Shown piece after piece: positions 1 through 9,614 of a DNA stretch of 64,000 bases. The DNA is taken from NCBI GenBank assembly GCA_903822545.1, contig CAIJPN010000017.1, forward strand, positions 124,001-188,000. The letters are read 5' to 3'. How positions within the stretch are numbered: the first letter of the stretch is position 1; every line of letters starts with the position of its first letter. The stretch is from an uncultured Anaerolineae bacterium. GTDB lineage: Bacteria > Chloroflexota > Anaerolineae > Anaerolineales > Villigracilaceae. The position numbers and the translations under genes are program-made. Under the pieces are notes generated by a model that was not told the DNA's origin, made no database searches, and saw only the letters and a program-made list of their open reading frames with translations.

Positions 1-515
1 CCAGGTTCTGGGATTGGAGCGAACACGGAAAATATCCCATCGTTATCGATACCACCTCCTGCGCCCAAACACTGCGCACCTGTGTGGAATATTTGGATGC
101 TGACGACCTGGCTTTGTACCGCCAAATGAGCATTCTCGACAGCCTGGAGTTTATCCACGATACGCTGCTGCCGAAGCTGGAACTGCATCCCGTTGACGAG
201 GCTGTGGTGCTGCACCCCAACTGCTCTGCCCGCAGGCTGGGGCTAGATGGCAAAATGCTGGCCATTGCCCAAAAATGTGCCAAATCTGCCAGTGTGCCGC
301 TTAACCTGGGCTGCTGCGCCTTTGCCGGGGATCGCGGTTTGCTCTTCCCCGAGTTAACGGCATCGGCCACAGAGAAGGAAGCTGCTGAGCTAGCGGAAGG
401 CAGCTACGGGGGGTATTATTCCAGCAATATCACCTGCGAGATGGGCATGTCGGAAGCCACAGGCAGAAATTACATCGGCATTGTCTACCTGGTTGAAAAG
501 GCAAGCCGCCCATAA
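1..515 (+). CDS. FAD-linked oxidase / Fe-S protein, C-terminal part (D-lactate dehydrogenase-like)
   Basis: The reading frame is open from the window edge (frame 3) to a TAA at 513-515, so this is the 3' end of a larger gene; the GTG at 84 is internal. The visible piece has two cysteine-rich CCG-type half motifs: TTSCAQTLRT near the start, then HPNCSARRLG and LGCCAFAGDRG followed by SSNITCEMGMS. These are typical of the C-terminal heterodisulfide-reductase-like Fe-S domain of large FAD-binding/Fe-S oxidases of the Dld/YdiJ type, which oxidise D-2-hydroxyacids such as D-lactate at the membrane. The FAD domain is outside the window, so the substrate is unknown. A bidirectional terminator follows and the next gene is convergent. 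Confidence 0.8.
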   Translation, partial: RFWDWSEHGKYPIVIDTTSCAQTLRTCVEYLDADDLALYRQMSILDSLEFIHDTLLPKLELHPVDEAVVLHPNCSARRLGLDGKMLAIAQKCAKSASVPLNLGCCAFAGDRGLLFPELTASATEKEAAELAEGSYGGYYSSNITCEMGMSEATGRNYIGIVYLVEKASRP

Positions 516-533
516 TCTGAATCAGACAGGATA

Positions 534-567
534 AAAAATCCCCGCCAGTTTGCTGGTGGGGATTTTT
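534..567. terminator. bidirectional terminator
   Basis: Stem of about 14 pairs: an A-tract plus TCCCCGCCAG pairs with CTGGTGGGGA plus a T-tract around a 4-nt loop. It sits between two convergent genes and has T-runs on both strands. Confidence 0.85.
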
Positions 568-574
568 GCTATTT

Positions 575-2722
575 TCAGGGCGTTTTGGGCAGTGGACGCC
601 AGACCGGGTCAAAATCGTCACCGGGGTCAGTGGTCAGGCGCTGGCGGTTGGCTCCGGTGATGGTAGCGATGTAAATATCCTGGTTATAGGAGTCATCTGG
701 CCAGGATTCAAACACCAACCAGAAGCCATCTGATGAAAAACTGGCATCTTTAACTGGCGGCGGCTCGATGGGTACGCGTACGGCCTGTTTGGTGTTGCGG
801 TCTTCGTAGCGAATACGCATGAGCCAGGCCGGGGCGGAACCATCGCTATTGGTTTCGTTGAAGATCACATAGACACCATCTGGTGACCAGGTGGGCAGGT
901 AATCGGCCATTGAACTGCTGGGTTGTACCACCAACAGGTCATTTGGCTTGCTGACGTTGGTGCTTGCGTTGGTTGTTACCCAAAGCTGGGTGGTGGAACC
1001 GCGTTTGAATGTGTACGCTAGCTGGCGTCCAAACGGGTCCCAGGCTGGGTAGCGGGCATAAAAACCGGCGGAGATGGCGCGCGCATCGGTGATCTGGGTT
1101 ACCTGGTTGTTTTCCAGGTTAATAACGTAAATATCCATTGCGCCGTTGCGCAGGGATGTGAAGGCGATTTGTTTGCCGTCTGGGCTCCAGGCAGGGTCAA
1201 AATCGCCGCCGATGGCAACTGGCAGGGCTGTGCGGCCTGTTCCGTCTACGTTGATGATATACAGGCTGGAGTTTTCGTACACATCACCTTTGGTCTTTGC
1301 GCGGCAGGGCACGATGTAGACGAGTTTCATGCCATCTGGCGACCAATCAGGCTGGCAGGCGCCATCTTGTTCGTTGGTGATAGGCCGCAGGCCGGAACTG
1401 TCGGCATACATCAGGTAGATTTGTGGTATGCCTGTGCGTTCAGAAACGAATGCGATTTGCCCGGTACCGCCACCCATGGGGGTGGGTTCAGGGGATGGGG
1501 TTGGGGATGGGGCGATTGTCGCAGTGGGTGGGACAGGTGTGGTGGTGGCGGCTGGCTGGGTGGGTATTGCGGTCTGCTCTGGGGGGCGTGTAGCAGTTTG
1601 GGTCGGTTGTGGCAGGTAGGTTTGGGCGATGCTGGGGGGCAAGATGCTAGCCAGGGCGGTTGGGAGTGAGTTGTTTTGCCATAAAAGCCAGGCAATCAGC
1701 ACCAGCAGGGCTACGCCGATCCAGACGCCAAGTGGGGTGGATGATTGGCGCGAACGACGGCGCATTTTGCCTGTGACAGCAGTGAGAGAATCGGCGATTT
1801 CTTGCAGTGGGCTATTTTTGTTGTTTTTGGGTGGTTCTTTTGTGGCAAGTTCTTCATCGGTGGGCGGCGGGGAAACGCTTAGGCCAGGGTCGATGTTGAG
1901 CAGGCGCTGCGTTTTGGAGCTGGATGTGAGCAGGGAGCGCCGGAATTCTTCGGCGTTTTGGTAGCGGTCATCGGGGTAGGCTTCCATGGCTTTTTCGATG
2001 ACGCTGGCCAGTCGCCGCGAAACGTTGGTGTTATGTTTGCGCAGGGGGGTGAGTTGCAGGTTGTCCATCACGCGCGCCAGGCCGTCTTCGGGGATGGTGC
2101 CGGTCAGGGATGCGTACAGTGTTGCGCCAAGGGAGTAGATGTCTGAGCGAGGATCGGTTCGGGCTGTGCCATACTGCTCTGGCGGGGAATAGCCGGGGGT
2201 CATTGCCCGGGCACCGGTGGTTGTCGTCTGGCTGCCCTGGATCAGCTTGGCAAGGCCAAAATCCACCAGGTAGACGTGCCCATCAGGGGTGATTTTGACA
2301 TTGCCGGGTTTGATGTCGCGGTGCAGGACTGGGGGCTTGCGCGTGTGCAGGTAGTTGATGGCATCGCAGATGGAGGCGCCGATCAGGATGGCGTCTTCTT
2401 CGGAGATGGAACCCATGCGTTCCATGCGCTGGCGCAGGTCTTCACCTTCGATGTAATCCATGACCAGGTATTGGCCCTGGTCGGGGATTACGAAGTGATC
2501 AGTGACGCGCGGCAGGTTGGGGTGACGCAGGCTGGCCAGGATGACAGCTTCGAGCCTGAACTGGCGGGCATATTCATCGGTGGTGAAGAGATTCTCTTTA
2601 ACGGCAACTTCCATGCCCAGGTTTTCATCTGTGGCACGGTATACAGAGCCCATTCCGCCCTGTCCGAGGATATCTACGATGAGGTAGCGACCGTTAAGGA
2701 GAGTATTTGTTTCAAGTGTCAT
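575..2722 (-). CDS. membrane Ser/Thr protein kinase with TolB-like propeller
   Basis: A eukaryotic-type protein kinase of 715 residues. The kinase domain covers about residues 12-265, with the glycine loop GQGGMGSVY (20-28), the ATP lysine in VAVK (42), the catalytic loop HRDIKPGN (134-141) and DFG (154-156). All catalytic residues are present. One membrane helix lies near residues 330-347, followed by a Pro/Thr-rich linker. The remaining 300 residues form a TolB/WD40-like beta-propeller with repeated WSPDG motifs. The domain order implies a cytoplasmic kinase and an extracytoplasmic sensor or binding propeller. A TATAAT lies about 35 nt upstream of the ATG on the minus strand. The ligand and phosphorylation targets cannot be read from the sequence. 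Confidence 0.92.
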   Translation of the reverse strand: MTLETNTLLNGRYLIVDILGQGGMGSVYRATDENLGMEVAVKENLFTTDEYARQFRLEAVILASLRHPNLPRVTDHFVIPDQGQYLVMDYIEGEDLRQRMERMGSISEEDAILIGASICDAINYLHTRKPPVLHRDIKPGNVKITPDGHVYLVDFGLAKLIQGSQTTTTGARAMTPGYSPPEQYGTARTDPRSDIYSLGATLYASLTGTIPEDGLARVMDNLQLTPLRKHNTNVSRRLASVIEKAMEAYPDDRYQNAEEFRRSLLTSSSKTQRLLNIDPGLSVSPPPTDEELATKEPPKNNKNSPLQEIADSLTAVTGKMRRRSRQSSTPLGVWIGVALLVLIAWLLWQNNSLPTALASILPPSIAQTYLPQPTQTATRPPEQTAIPTQPAATTTPVPPTATIAPSPTPSPEPTPMGGGTGQIAFVSERTGIPQIYLMYADSSGLRPITNEQDGACQPDWSPDGMKLVYIVPCRAKTKGDVYENSSLYIINVDGTGRTALPVAIGGDFDPAWSPDGKQIAFTSLRNGAMDIYVINLENNQVTQITDARAISAGFYARYPAWDPFGRQLAYTFKRGSTTQLWVTTNASTNVSKPNDLLVVQPSSSMADYLPTWSPDGVYVIFNETNSDGSAPAWLMRIRYEDRNTKQAVRVPIEPPPVKDASFSSDGFWLVFESWPDDSYNQDIYIATITGANRQRLTTDPGDDFDPVWRPLPKTP

Positions 2723-2789
2723 GAGCGTATCGATGATTACACACAGTTTGTGCTGATTATATCAAACCTGTTTTCATCAGTGATGGGAC

Positions 2790-3776
2790 TTATTTAATGT
2801 CTTTTGAGCCCAATCGCATGCGGATAAACAGGGTGGGTGCCCCGGCGGCAACCCATAGCCCAAGGATGAAATAGCGGAGATAGCGCAGGATGTAGGGCAG
2901 CAGCGCTGCGCCGCGCGGGAAGATTGCGCCCAAACCATACCACAGAATGACTACGCCAACCAACCCGATCAGGTAACGGGCGACTCGTTGGCGGATTGGC
3001 CCATCGGCCCGGAAGCCGCCCTGGGTGCGCAGCCAGGCGTAACCGCTGAGCATGCCAAACAGCACCCCGGCGGATGTAAGGGAATTGTCGAGCGAGACCG
3101 GGTCTGGCAGTTCTGGCTCGGCGCTGGCCTGGACGTTTGCCAGCCAGGCGGTGGGAATTTCCCATCCTTGCAGGCTGCCAAAGGCCAGCACGCTTAAGCT
3201 CAGCAGGAGCAGTGATGCGCCAAAAGCCAGGCCAATTTGTTGGGGCAGGGAGCGCCCGGCGGCCCATTTGGATGCCGGTTCCCATAGGATGTTGAAGAGC
3301 CAGAGCGTGAGTGCGCCCAGCGTCCAGCCAAGCAACACATCATGGGGGAAGTGGACACCCAGGTACAGGCGCGAGATGCCGATCAGGGTGATGATGCTCA
3401 CTGCGGCGATCCAACCCCAGCGGCGGCGGATGCTCGTGGCCATGCTTCCCCAAACGCCTACGGCGATCTGGGCATGGCCTGAGGGTACACCAAAGGTGGC
3501 TTCGGATGCCATGGCTTTTATGGCCGGTGAATACCAGTAAGGGCGTGGCCCGCGCATCGCCAGTTTCAAGGCTGCATTGGTGATACTGCTGATGGACAGG
3601 ATCAGCCCCACCCGCAGGCCAATCCCGGTATCAATGCACCAGTAGAGCATCGGCAGGATTAGCAGGAAAAAGTTTTCAGAACCGAGAAATGAGAAGAATT
3701 TCATCGGCAGGGCAGGCCAGGTGGCTTGTTGCATCCATTGAATCAGGGAAACTCCAGCATCCCAAATGGGTACCAT
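2790..3776 (-). CDS. PAP2-family membrane phosphatase
   Basis: A polytopic membrane protein of 328 residues. The ATG at 3776 is chosen over an upstream in-frame ATG because AGAAGGAAGG lies 7 nt before it. The three PAP2 signature blocks are present: KLAMRGPRP (KX6RP), PSGHAQ, and SRLYLGVHFPHD (SRX5HX3D). The family includes phosphatidic acid, undecaprenyl-diphosphate and sphingosine phosphate phosphatases; the long hydrophobic C-terminal part resembles larger bacterial members. The precise lipid phosphate substrate is unknown. It is divergent from the transglutaminase gene, and the two promoters share the 3777-3834 region. Confidence 0.88.
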   Translation of the reverse strand: MVPIWDAGVSLIQWMQQATWPALPMKFFSFLGSENFFLLILPMLYWCIDTGIGLRVGLILSISSITNAALKLAMRGPRPYWYSPAIKAMASEATFGVPSGHAQIAVGVWGSMATSIRRRWGWIAAVSIITLIGISRLYLGVHFPHDVLLGWTLGALTLWLFNILWEPASKWAAGRSLPQQIGLAFGASLLLLSLSVLAFGSLQGWEIPTAWLANVQASAEPELPDPVSLDNSLTSAGVLFGMLSGYAWLRTQGGFRADGPIRQRVARYLIGLVGVVILWYGLGAIFPRGAALLPYILRYLRYFILGLWVAAGAPTLFIRMRLGSKDIK

Positions 3777-3798
3777 GCTTTTACCTTCCTTCTGAGAA

Positions 3799-3834
3799 TT
3801 GACGTAGATGATAGTATTATTGTACACTCACTAT
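3799..3834 (+). promoter_or_regulatory. leaderless promoter for the transglutaminase gene
   Basis: TTGACG (3799-3804), an 18-nt spacer, and TACACT (3823-3828) preceded by TG. The ATG begins 7 nt after the last -10 base, so the predicted transcription start is the A of the ATG. Confidence 0.6.
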
Positions 3835-6147
3835 ATGGAACCAAAACAAAAATACCTGGATTGGTATAGCGCATTTTTGCTGGTTGTAATGGTTTACCTG
3901 GCTGCGGCACGCTTGACCGCTACAGGCTGGATCAAAAACCTGAGCATTGTTGAGACGGTGGCCGTGATGGGCACCGTTTTAGGGTTGGCATTGGGGGCGA
4001 GCATCTTCCAAAAACGCGCCATCGCCTGGTGGATTGCTGGTTATTCGCTGCTGATCATCCCCCTGCAATTGACACGTCTGGTTGAAGGCGAAGAATACCT
4101 GGATGGGCGGCTGCTCAGCCTGGGAGGGCGCACTGCTGCCACATTTATGCAGCTTTTTAGGGGCGAGGATGTGGTTGACCCGGTTTTCTTCATCCTGTTA
4201 ATGTCCCTGCTATTTTGGGGGTTGGGCATCTTTAGCGGATTCCGGCTGGTGCGGCATATTTCTTTCCTGGCAGCAGTCATCCCGTCGACCATCCCATTGT
4301 TGGTGGTGCAGTATTATGATGGCGCAAACCTGCGCCGCCTGTGGTTGGTGGCTTTTTATTTTTTTGTACTCCTGTTGCTGCTAGGACGCATTACCCTGCA
4401 CAAAAATCGCCAGCGCTGGGTACGCGAACGCGTCTTTACCGGCATCGAACCGGCTTTTGACTTGAACTATGCCATTCTGGTGGGGGCGCTGGCCATTGTG
4501 CTAGTTTCGTGGACGCTGCCAGTGACGATCAACGCCCTGCCAGCGGCAGTGCGTTGGTGGCAGGATGTCACCCACCCCCTCGAGGAAACCCGCCAGCGTC
4601 TCGATGACATCTTTGCCTCGCTGCGCCGGGGGACAACCAGCGCCGGGCGTTTTAGCACCGTGCTGGGGCTTGGCAAAAATGCCGCCAAAGGCGAAAACGC
4701 CATTTTTCATGTGGATACGCCTTCCTTCACCCTGCCGCGCATGTACTGGCGTGTCATATCTTATGATAAATACTCGGGCGGCGCCTGGCGCACCTCCAGC
4801 GCCACAGCCCATAACTTCTCGCCAAACGACGAACCCTTATCGTTGGTGAATGTCAGCGGGCTACCAACCCAAGAATTCAGCTTCAGTTGGATGGGTTCAC
4901 CCGAAGCGTACCTGGCTACGCCCCAGGGCGCAGCCTGGGTCAGCCGCGCCGGGCCCTGGTACATCATCCATGCCGAAAATGATGCTTTCGACCTGGTCAC
5001 GCAAAATGCTGCCATTCCGCTCCAGCCGGGGGATCGATACACTGCCAGGGCAGTGGTTTCCAACCCTGCGGTGGTGGAGTTGAGAGCCGCGGGGGAGAAT
5101 TATCCAGACTGGGTGGAGAACCGTTTCCTGCAATTGCCGGAAGAAACCTCGCCGCAGATCAAAGCCCTGGCTGCCTCGCTGACCAACGGGCTGGATACAC
5201 CTTTCGACAAAGCCCAGGCCATTACAGATTACCTGCGAAACGAAATCGACTACTCTGACAGCGTTCCCGCGGCCCCGCCCGGCACCGACCCGGTGGCCTG
5301 GTTCTTGTTCTCGTGGAAGAGCGGTTTTTGCAACTATTACGCCACAGCCGAGGTGCTGTTACTGCGTTCAGCGGGCATCCCGGCGCGCATGGTGGTGGGA
5401 TTTGCTCAGGGCGCGCCCGCTTCTGGTGGTTTTACCGTGCGCGCGCGCGATACCCACGCCTGGCCCGAAGTTTACTTCCCGGGCTATGGCTGGGTGCCGT
5501 TCGAGCCGACCACCAATCAGATTGCGCTGGTGCGCCCATATCGGAATACAGCCCAAAATCCAGAAACGGAACAGCGCGAAGGCAGCAACCGCGAATTGTC
5601 GCTTCCGGTAGAAGATAACGGGCCAGATGTCCCCCCATCCCAACAAACCAATGCTGCGGCCGTTGCCAATCGCGCATTTCCTTATCTCCTCGTTGCCAGG
5701 TGGGTTATAATCGTTGCACTTTCCAGCGCTTTTTCTTACTGGTTATGGCGTCTCAACCTAAAATCCCCGTTGCATCACCGCATTCCGCGCGCTATTCGGG
5801 CTTTTTACCTGCAAAATCGCCAGACTCCACCTGCCTGGCTGGAGCGCTGGGTTTTGTGGATAGAACTGACCCCGATAGAGCGCTCATTTCATGCCATTAA
5901 CCAGTGTCTGGGTTGGTTGCAACAATCGCAAGCCGCCTCCGTGACCGCTGTGGAAAGAGCGGCTTTACTCAGTCATCTGGTTCCATCTGCTTCTGAAGAG
6001 ATCCAGGCCCTGGCCCGTGAGCATGAAAATACCCTGTTCAGCCCGTATCCTGGCAATGCTGTGCGCGCAACACGAGCCAGTTGGAAAATTCGCTATTTTA
6101 CGATCCAACATATCATTCGTTCTCGTTCGTCTGGAGTAATCTCATGA
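3835..6147 (+). CDS. transglutaminase-domain membrane protein (TgpA-like)
   Basis: A protein of 770 residues. About seven membrane helices in the first 230 residues are followed by an extracytoplasmic transglutaminase-like (papain-fold) domain, then another helix and a cytoplasmic tail of about 130 residues. The Cys-His-Asp triad is visible as KSGFCNYYA, DTHAWPEVYF and the Asp of that DTHAW block with VPFEPT. The layout matches the TgpA/DUF3488 family, membrane enzymes that may crosslink or cleave peptides at the cell surface. The start at 3835 is chosen because a promoter places transcription there and an upstream ATG has no ribosome site. The stop overlaps the next gene's start (ATGA), so the two are probably co-translated. 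Confidence 0.88.
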   Translation: MEPKQKYLDWYSAFLLVVMVYLAAARLTATGWIKNLSIVETVAVMGTVLGLALGASIFQKRAIAWWIAGYSLLIIPLQLTRLVEGEEYLDGRLLSLGGRTAATFMQLFRGEDVVDPVFFILLMSLLFWGLGIFSGFRLVRHISFLAAVIPSTIPLLVVQYYDGANLRRLWLVAFYFFVLLLLLGRITLHKNRQRWVRERVFTGIEPAFDLNYAILVGALAIVLVSWTLPVTINALPAAVRWWQDVTHPLEETRQRLDDIFASLRRGTTSAGRFSTVLGLGKNAAKGENAIFHVDTPSFTLPRMYWRVISYDKYSGGAWRTSSATAHNFSPNDEPLSLVNVSGLPTQEFSFSWMGSPEAYLATPQGAAWVSRAGPWYIIHAENDAFDLVTQNAAIPLQPGDRYTARAVVSNPAVVELRAAGENYPDWVENRFLQLPEETSPQIKALAASLTNGLDTPFDKAQAITDYLRNEIDYSDSVPAAPPGTDPVAWFLFSWKSGFCNYYATAEVLLLRSAGIPARMVVGFAQGAPASGGFTVRARDTHAWPEVYFPGYGWVPFEPTTNQIALVRPYRNTAQNPETEQREGSNRELSLPVEDNGPDVPPSQQTNAAAVANRAFPYLLVARWVIIVALSSAFSYWLWRLNLKSPLHHRIPRAIRAFYLQNRQTPPAWLERWVLWIELTPIERSFHAINQCLGWLQQSQAASVTAVERAALLSHLVPSASEEIQALAREHENTLFSPYPGNAVRATRASWKIRYFTIQHIIRSRSSGVIS

Positions 6148-7847
6148 CCGTTCCTCCCATTCCTGTTGAACAACAAGTGAAAAATCTCAGCCAGTTGGCC
6201 GGGCAGGTGCGTTCGTCGCTTTTGCCGTTGCGTGGCAGCCTGCCAGCCAATACCGTGGAGGAACTCTCCCAACTTGAGAGCCGCCTCTACCGGCTTTCAC
6301 AAGGGATGACGGCTTTTGCCGAAGAACGCAAAAACCTGCTCGCCCTGACGGAAATCAGCCAGGTAATCAACTCCACGTTGGAACTGGATGAAGTGCTCAG
6401 GATCGTGATGGACAACATCATCAAACTGACCGGCGCGGAACGCGGCTTTTTGATGCTGCGAGATGATACCGGTCAGATGGGTACGCGTGTGGCCCGCAAC
6501 TGGGAGCAGGAATCGCTCAACCAGAGCGAACACGCCGTCAGCCGCACCGTGATCCAGCGCGTTATCGAAAGCGGCGAAGCCATCCTGACCACCAACGCCC
6601 AAGAAGACCCGCGTTTTGGCGGGCAGGAAAGCATCATCGCTTTCAACCTGCGCTCCATTTTGTGCGTGCCGCTCAAAGTTAAAAACGACCTGATCGGCGT
6701 TATCTACACCGACAACCGCATCCGCTCTGGCATTTTTAGCGAAGCCGAAAAAGACCTGCTGGCCGCCTTCTCCAACCAGGCTGCCATCGCCATCGACAAT
6801 GCGCGCTTGTTTGCCTCGCTGCGCCGCACCCTGGCTGAAGTGACCGAGTTGAAGAACCTGATGTCGAACATCTTTGCATCCATCGCCAGCGGTGTGATCA
6901 CAGCCGATGTCGAAGACCAGATTACCCTGTGCAATCGCGCCGCCGAATTCATCATCGGCCAGACTGCCGCCGAAATCATCGGCCACAAGCTGGATGAAAT
7001 CCTGCCATCGATTGCCCACGAAATCCTGCCACAGGTGGAGGCCGTTCGCAACCAGGATGCCGCCATCACCGACCTGGAGATCAACCACAAAAGCCCACAG
7101 CGTGGCACGGTGGACTGGCGTCTCAACGTTTCCCCGCTTAAAGATGCCGATGAGACCACCCAGGGTGTCGCCATCGTGCTCGATGACCTGACCGAACGCA
7201 AACGACTGGAAGGGCAGCGCAAATTGTTTGAACGCATGGTTTCACCCGCAGTTATCCAGCAGCTCAACCCCGATAGCCTGGCCCTGGGCGGCAACCGCGT
7301 TGATATCACTTGCCTGTTCGCTGATATTCGCGGCTTCACCAGCTACAGCGAAACCCAATCGCCGGAACAACTGGTATCGGTGCTCAACCGCTACCTCGCT
7401 GCTGGGGCTGAAGCCGTGTTGGAAGAAGAAGGCACAGTTGATAAGTTCCTCGGCGATGCCGTCATGGCCTGGTTCAACGCCCCCATCCGCCAGTCAGATC
7501 ACACCATGCGCGCCGTCCGCACCGCCTTGCGGCTGCGTGACCGTGTTAAAGAAATCCACGGCACGCTGCCCCCCGAAGCGCATCTCGGTTTTGGCGTGGG
7601 CATCCACTATGGCGACGCAGTCTTGGGCCTGATCGGCACCGAAAAGCGCCTGGAATACACCGCCATCGGCGACAGCGTCAACACCACCAAACGCCTGCAA
7701 GAGAACGCGGGTCGCAACCAGATCGTCATCAGCCAGCCCGCTTACGAGCGCGTCAAAAGCAAGATCGTTGTCCGCGAAATGGAGCCGATGAGCGTCAAAG
7801 GCAAGCGTGAGCCGATCCAGGTTTACGAAGTACTTGGTTTACTATAA
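6144..7847 (+). CDS. GAF-PAS class III adenylate/guanylate cyclase
   Basis: A soluble signalling enzyme of 567 residues. An N-terminal helical stretch is followed by a GAF domain (about 70-220), a short coiled linker, a PAS domain (about 245-375) and a class III nucleotide cyclase domain (about 385-567). Cyclase motifs: FADIRGFTSY (metal Asp), DKFLGDAVMAWF (Lys and second metal Asp), EYTAIGDSVNTTKRL (substrate Thr and the N-x3-R transition-state pair). The Lys/Thr pair fits class IIIb adenylate cyclases, so cAMP is the more likely product. The ATG overlaps the stop of the transglutaminase gene by 4 nt, coupling a surface enzyme to a second-messenger source; the biological link is unknown. Confidence 0.9.
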   Translation: MTVPPIPVEQQVKNLSQLAGQVRSSLLPLRGSLPANTVEELSQLESRLYRLSQGMTAFAEERKNLLALTEISQVINSTLELDEVLRIVMDNIIKLTGAERGFLMLRDDTGQMGTRVARNWEQESLNQSEHAVSRTVIQRVIESGEAILTTNAQEDPRFGGQESIIAFNLRSILCVPLKVKNDLIGVIYTDNRIRSGIFSEAEKDLLAAFSNQAAIAIDNARLFASLRRTLAEVTELKNLMSNIFASIASGVITADVEDQITLCNRAAEFIIGQTAAEIIGHKLDEILPSIAHEILPQVEAVRNQDAAITDLEINHKSPQRGTVDWRLNVSPLKDADETTQGVAIVLDDLTERKRLEGQRKLFERMVSPAVIQQLNPDSLALGGNRVDITCLFADIRGFTSYSETQSPEQLVSVLNRYLAAGAEAVLEEEGTVDKFLGDAVMAWFNAPIRQSDHTMRAVRTALRLRDRVKEIHGTLPPEAHLGFGVGIHYGDAVLGLIGTEKRLEYTAIGDSVNTTKRLQENAGRNQIVISQPAYERVKSKIVVREMEPMSVKGKREPIQVYEVLGLL

Positions 7848-7916
7848 TTTGTAGCGCGGGATTTATCCCGCGTTATCACATCAAACAAACCTGCGGGATT
7901 GATCCCGCGCTACAAA
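7848..7916. repeat. GCGGGAT palindromic repeat pair
   Basis: Two hairpins (GCGGGAT-TT-ATCCCGC and GCGGGATTGATCCCGC) lie back to back, with the outer ends TTTGTAGCGC and GCGCTACAAA also complementary. The whole forms a large nested palindrome in the convergent spacer. It resembles dispersed REP-type elements. Confidence 0.7.
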
Positions 7917-7952
7917 AGACAAACGGCGGATTTTCCCGCCGGTTGTCTTTTT
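7914..7952. terminator. bidirectional terminator
   Basis: AAAAGACAAACGGCGG pairs with CCGCCGGTTGTCTTTT around a short AT-rich loop, with T-runs on both strands, between the convergent cyclase and ggt genes. Confidence 0.8.
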
Positions 7953-7958
7953 GCAGCG

Positions 7959-9590
7959 CTAGAGCATCATCGCGCACCCATCCGCGCGCGGATCGCTTCC
8001 GCCCTGGAGCGTGCCACCGTTATCACGGACAATCACCTGCCCCCGGCCAAACAGCGCCCGTCCCCAGCCACTCACTGGACGAACGGGGTGTCCCATTTCT
8101 GCCAGTTGCGCCATCACCTTGAGCGGAATCCCCTCCTCCAGCGCCACCGCATCTGACGGTTTGCCATCTTCAATACAAAACCGCGGCAAATCCAGCGCCG
8201 ATTGGGCATCCATTTGATCTAATAGCAGCCCCAATCCCACTTGCAAATGCCCCTGCGGCTGCATAAACCCGCCCATCACACCGTAAGCGGCAAAAAGGCT
8301 ATTCTTTCCTCTTTCTTCTTTCGTCACCATCGCCGGGATAATCGTGTGATACGGTCTCTTCCCAGGCGCAACCCGGTTTGGGTGCTGAGGGTCAAGGCTA
8401 AAGTTGTGTCCCCGGTTCTGGAGGGTGAAACCACGTCCTTTTGGTACGATCCCAGTGCCGAACCCCATGTAATTGCTGTTGATGAACGAACAGGCATTGC
8501 CCCATTGATCAACCACGCAAAAGTAAACAGTATCGGATGAGCTAAAGGGTTTTCCGTGCTGCTGGTTGAGCGTGGCGCGTTTGGGGTTGATCAGTTTGCG
8601 CCGCTCTGCGGCATATTCTTTAGAGAGCATCTCATTGATAGGGATATTTTCTATCGCCGGGTCGGTCACGTACCAGCGCGTGTCGGCAAAGGCCAGGCGC
8701 AGGGCTTCGATTTCCAGGTGCAGGCGCTCCGCCGATAGTGGATTCAGCCTGGACAGGTCGAAACCTTCCAGCAGGTTGAAAGCCATTAGCGCGGTGATGC
8801 CCTGGCCGTTTGGTGGGCACTCGTAGATGCGGTAATTGCCAAAAGTGACGCTGGCGGGCGTTTCCCAGGTGGATGTGTGCGCTGCCAGGTCGCCCAGAGA
8901 CAGGCAGCCCCCGGCTTTTTGGAGTGTCTCAACGATGGATTCGGCGATGGGGCCTTCGTAGTAGGCTTTTTTGCCGCCTTCGGCCACCAACCGGAAGGTT
9001 TGGGCCAGGCCGGGGTTACGGAAAATCTCACCGGGGTTGGGGCCGCGCCTGTCGATGGTCATTTCGTGGCCGTTGGGGGCGTTTTTGAGCTGGCGCTCGG
9101 CTCCGCTGCGCCAAAAATGCGATGCGACTGGGGCCACTGGGAAGCCTTCATCTGCCAGGCGGATGGCTGGGGCCAGGACACGCCGCAGGGGCAGTGTGCC
9201 ATGCTTTTCGAGCAGGTCGCACCAGCCAGCGCAGGCTCCTGGCACGGTGACGGTGTAGGGGTGGTAAGGCGGGAGTTCACCATCAGCCTGCATCGCACTG
9301 CGAGCTAGTTCCAGTGTCAGCGCGGCGGGGGCGCGGCCAGAACCATTCAGGGCCGAGACGGTCTGGGTAACGGAATCAAAATACAGGGCGAACATATCCC
9401 CGCCGATGCCGGTGGAGGTGGGTTCGGTCACGTTCAAAGCCGCGGCGACGGCCACAGCTGCATCTACTGCATTTCCACCAGCAGCCAGGATTTCCAGCCC
9501 GGCGGCGGTGGCGAGCGGCTGGGAACTGGCAATCATGCCGTTTTTTCCATAAATGGGTGAGCGGCGAGAGTTGAAATCAAGGGTTGTCAT
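7959..9590 (-). CDS. ggt: gamma-glutamyltransferase family protein
   Basis: An N-terminal nucleophile hydrolase of 543 residues. The N-terminal GMIASSQPLATAAG and the block TGIGGDMFALYF are typical of the family. The predicted autoprocessing site and catalytic threonine lie in SSSDTVYFCVVD, followed by a conserved NSNYMGFG block and RPYHTIIPAM. Family members remove or transfer gamma-glutamyl groups, for example from glutathione. No signal peptide is visible at the N-terminus, so this resembles the cytoplasmic or ungated YwrD-like branch rather than periplasmic E. coli Ggt. It stands alone: the next upstream gene (9615-10904) has a 24-nt gap and may be in the same transcript. Confidence 0.9.
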   Translation of the reverse strand: MTTLDFNSRRSPIYGKNGMIASSQPLATAAGLEILAAGGNAVDAAVAVAAALNVTEPTSTGIGGDMFALYFDSVTQTVSALNGSGRAPAALTLELARSAMQADGELPPYHPYTVTVPGACAGWCDLLEKHGTLPLRRVLAPAIRLADEGFPVAPVASHFWRSGAERQLKNAPNGHEMTIDRRGPNPGEIFRNPGLAQTFRLVAEGGKKAYYEGPIAESIVETLQKAGGCLSLGDLAAHTSTWETPASVTFGNYRIYECPPNGQGITALMAFNLLEGFDLSRLNPLSAERLHLEIEALRLAFADTRWYVTDPAIENIPINEMLSKEYAAERRKLINPKRATLNQQHGKPFSSSDTVYFCVVDQWGNACSFINSNYMGFGTGIVPKGRGFTLQNRGHNFSLDPQHPNRVAPGKRPYHTIIPAMVTKEERGKNSLFAAYGVMGGFMQPQGHLQVGLGLLLDQMDAQSALDLPRFCIEDGKPSDAVALEEGIPLKVMAQLAEMGHPVRPVSGWGRALFGRGQVIVRDNGGTLQGGSDPRADGCAMML

Positions 9591-9614
9591 TTTTGTGGAG
9601 GGTATTGAACAGGC

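Noticed and set aside
6297-7088. A 263-codon minus-strand frame within the cyclase gene
   Set aside because: It lies wholly opposite the GAF and PAS coding sequence with no start signal; a codon-bias shadow.
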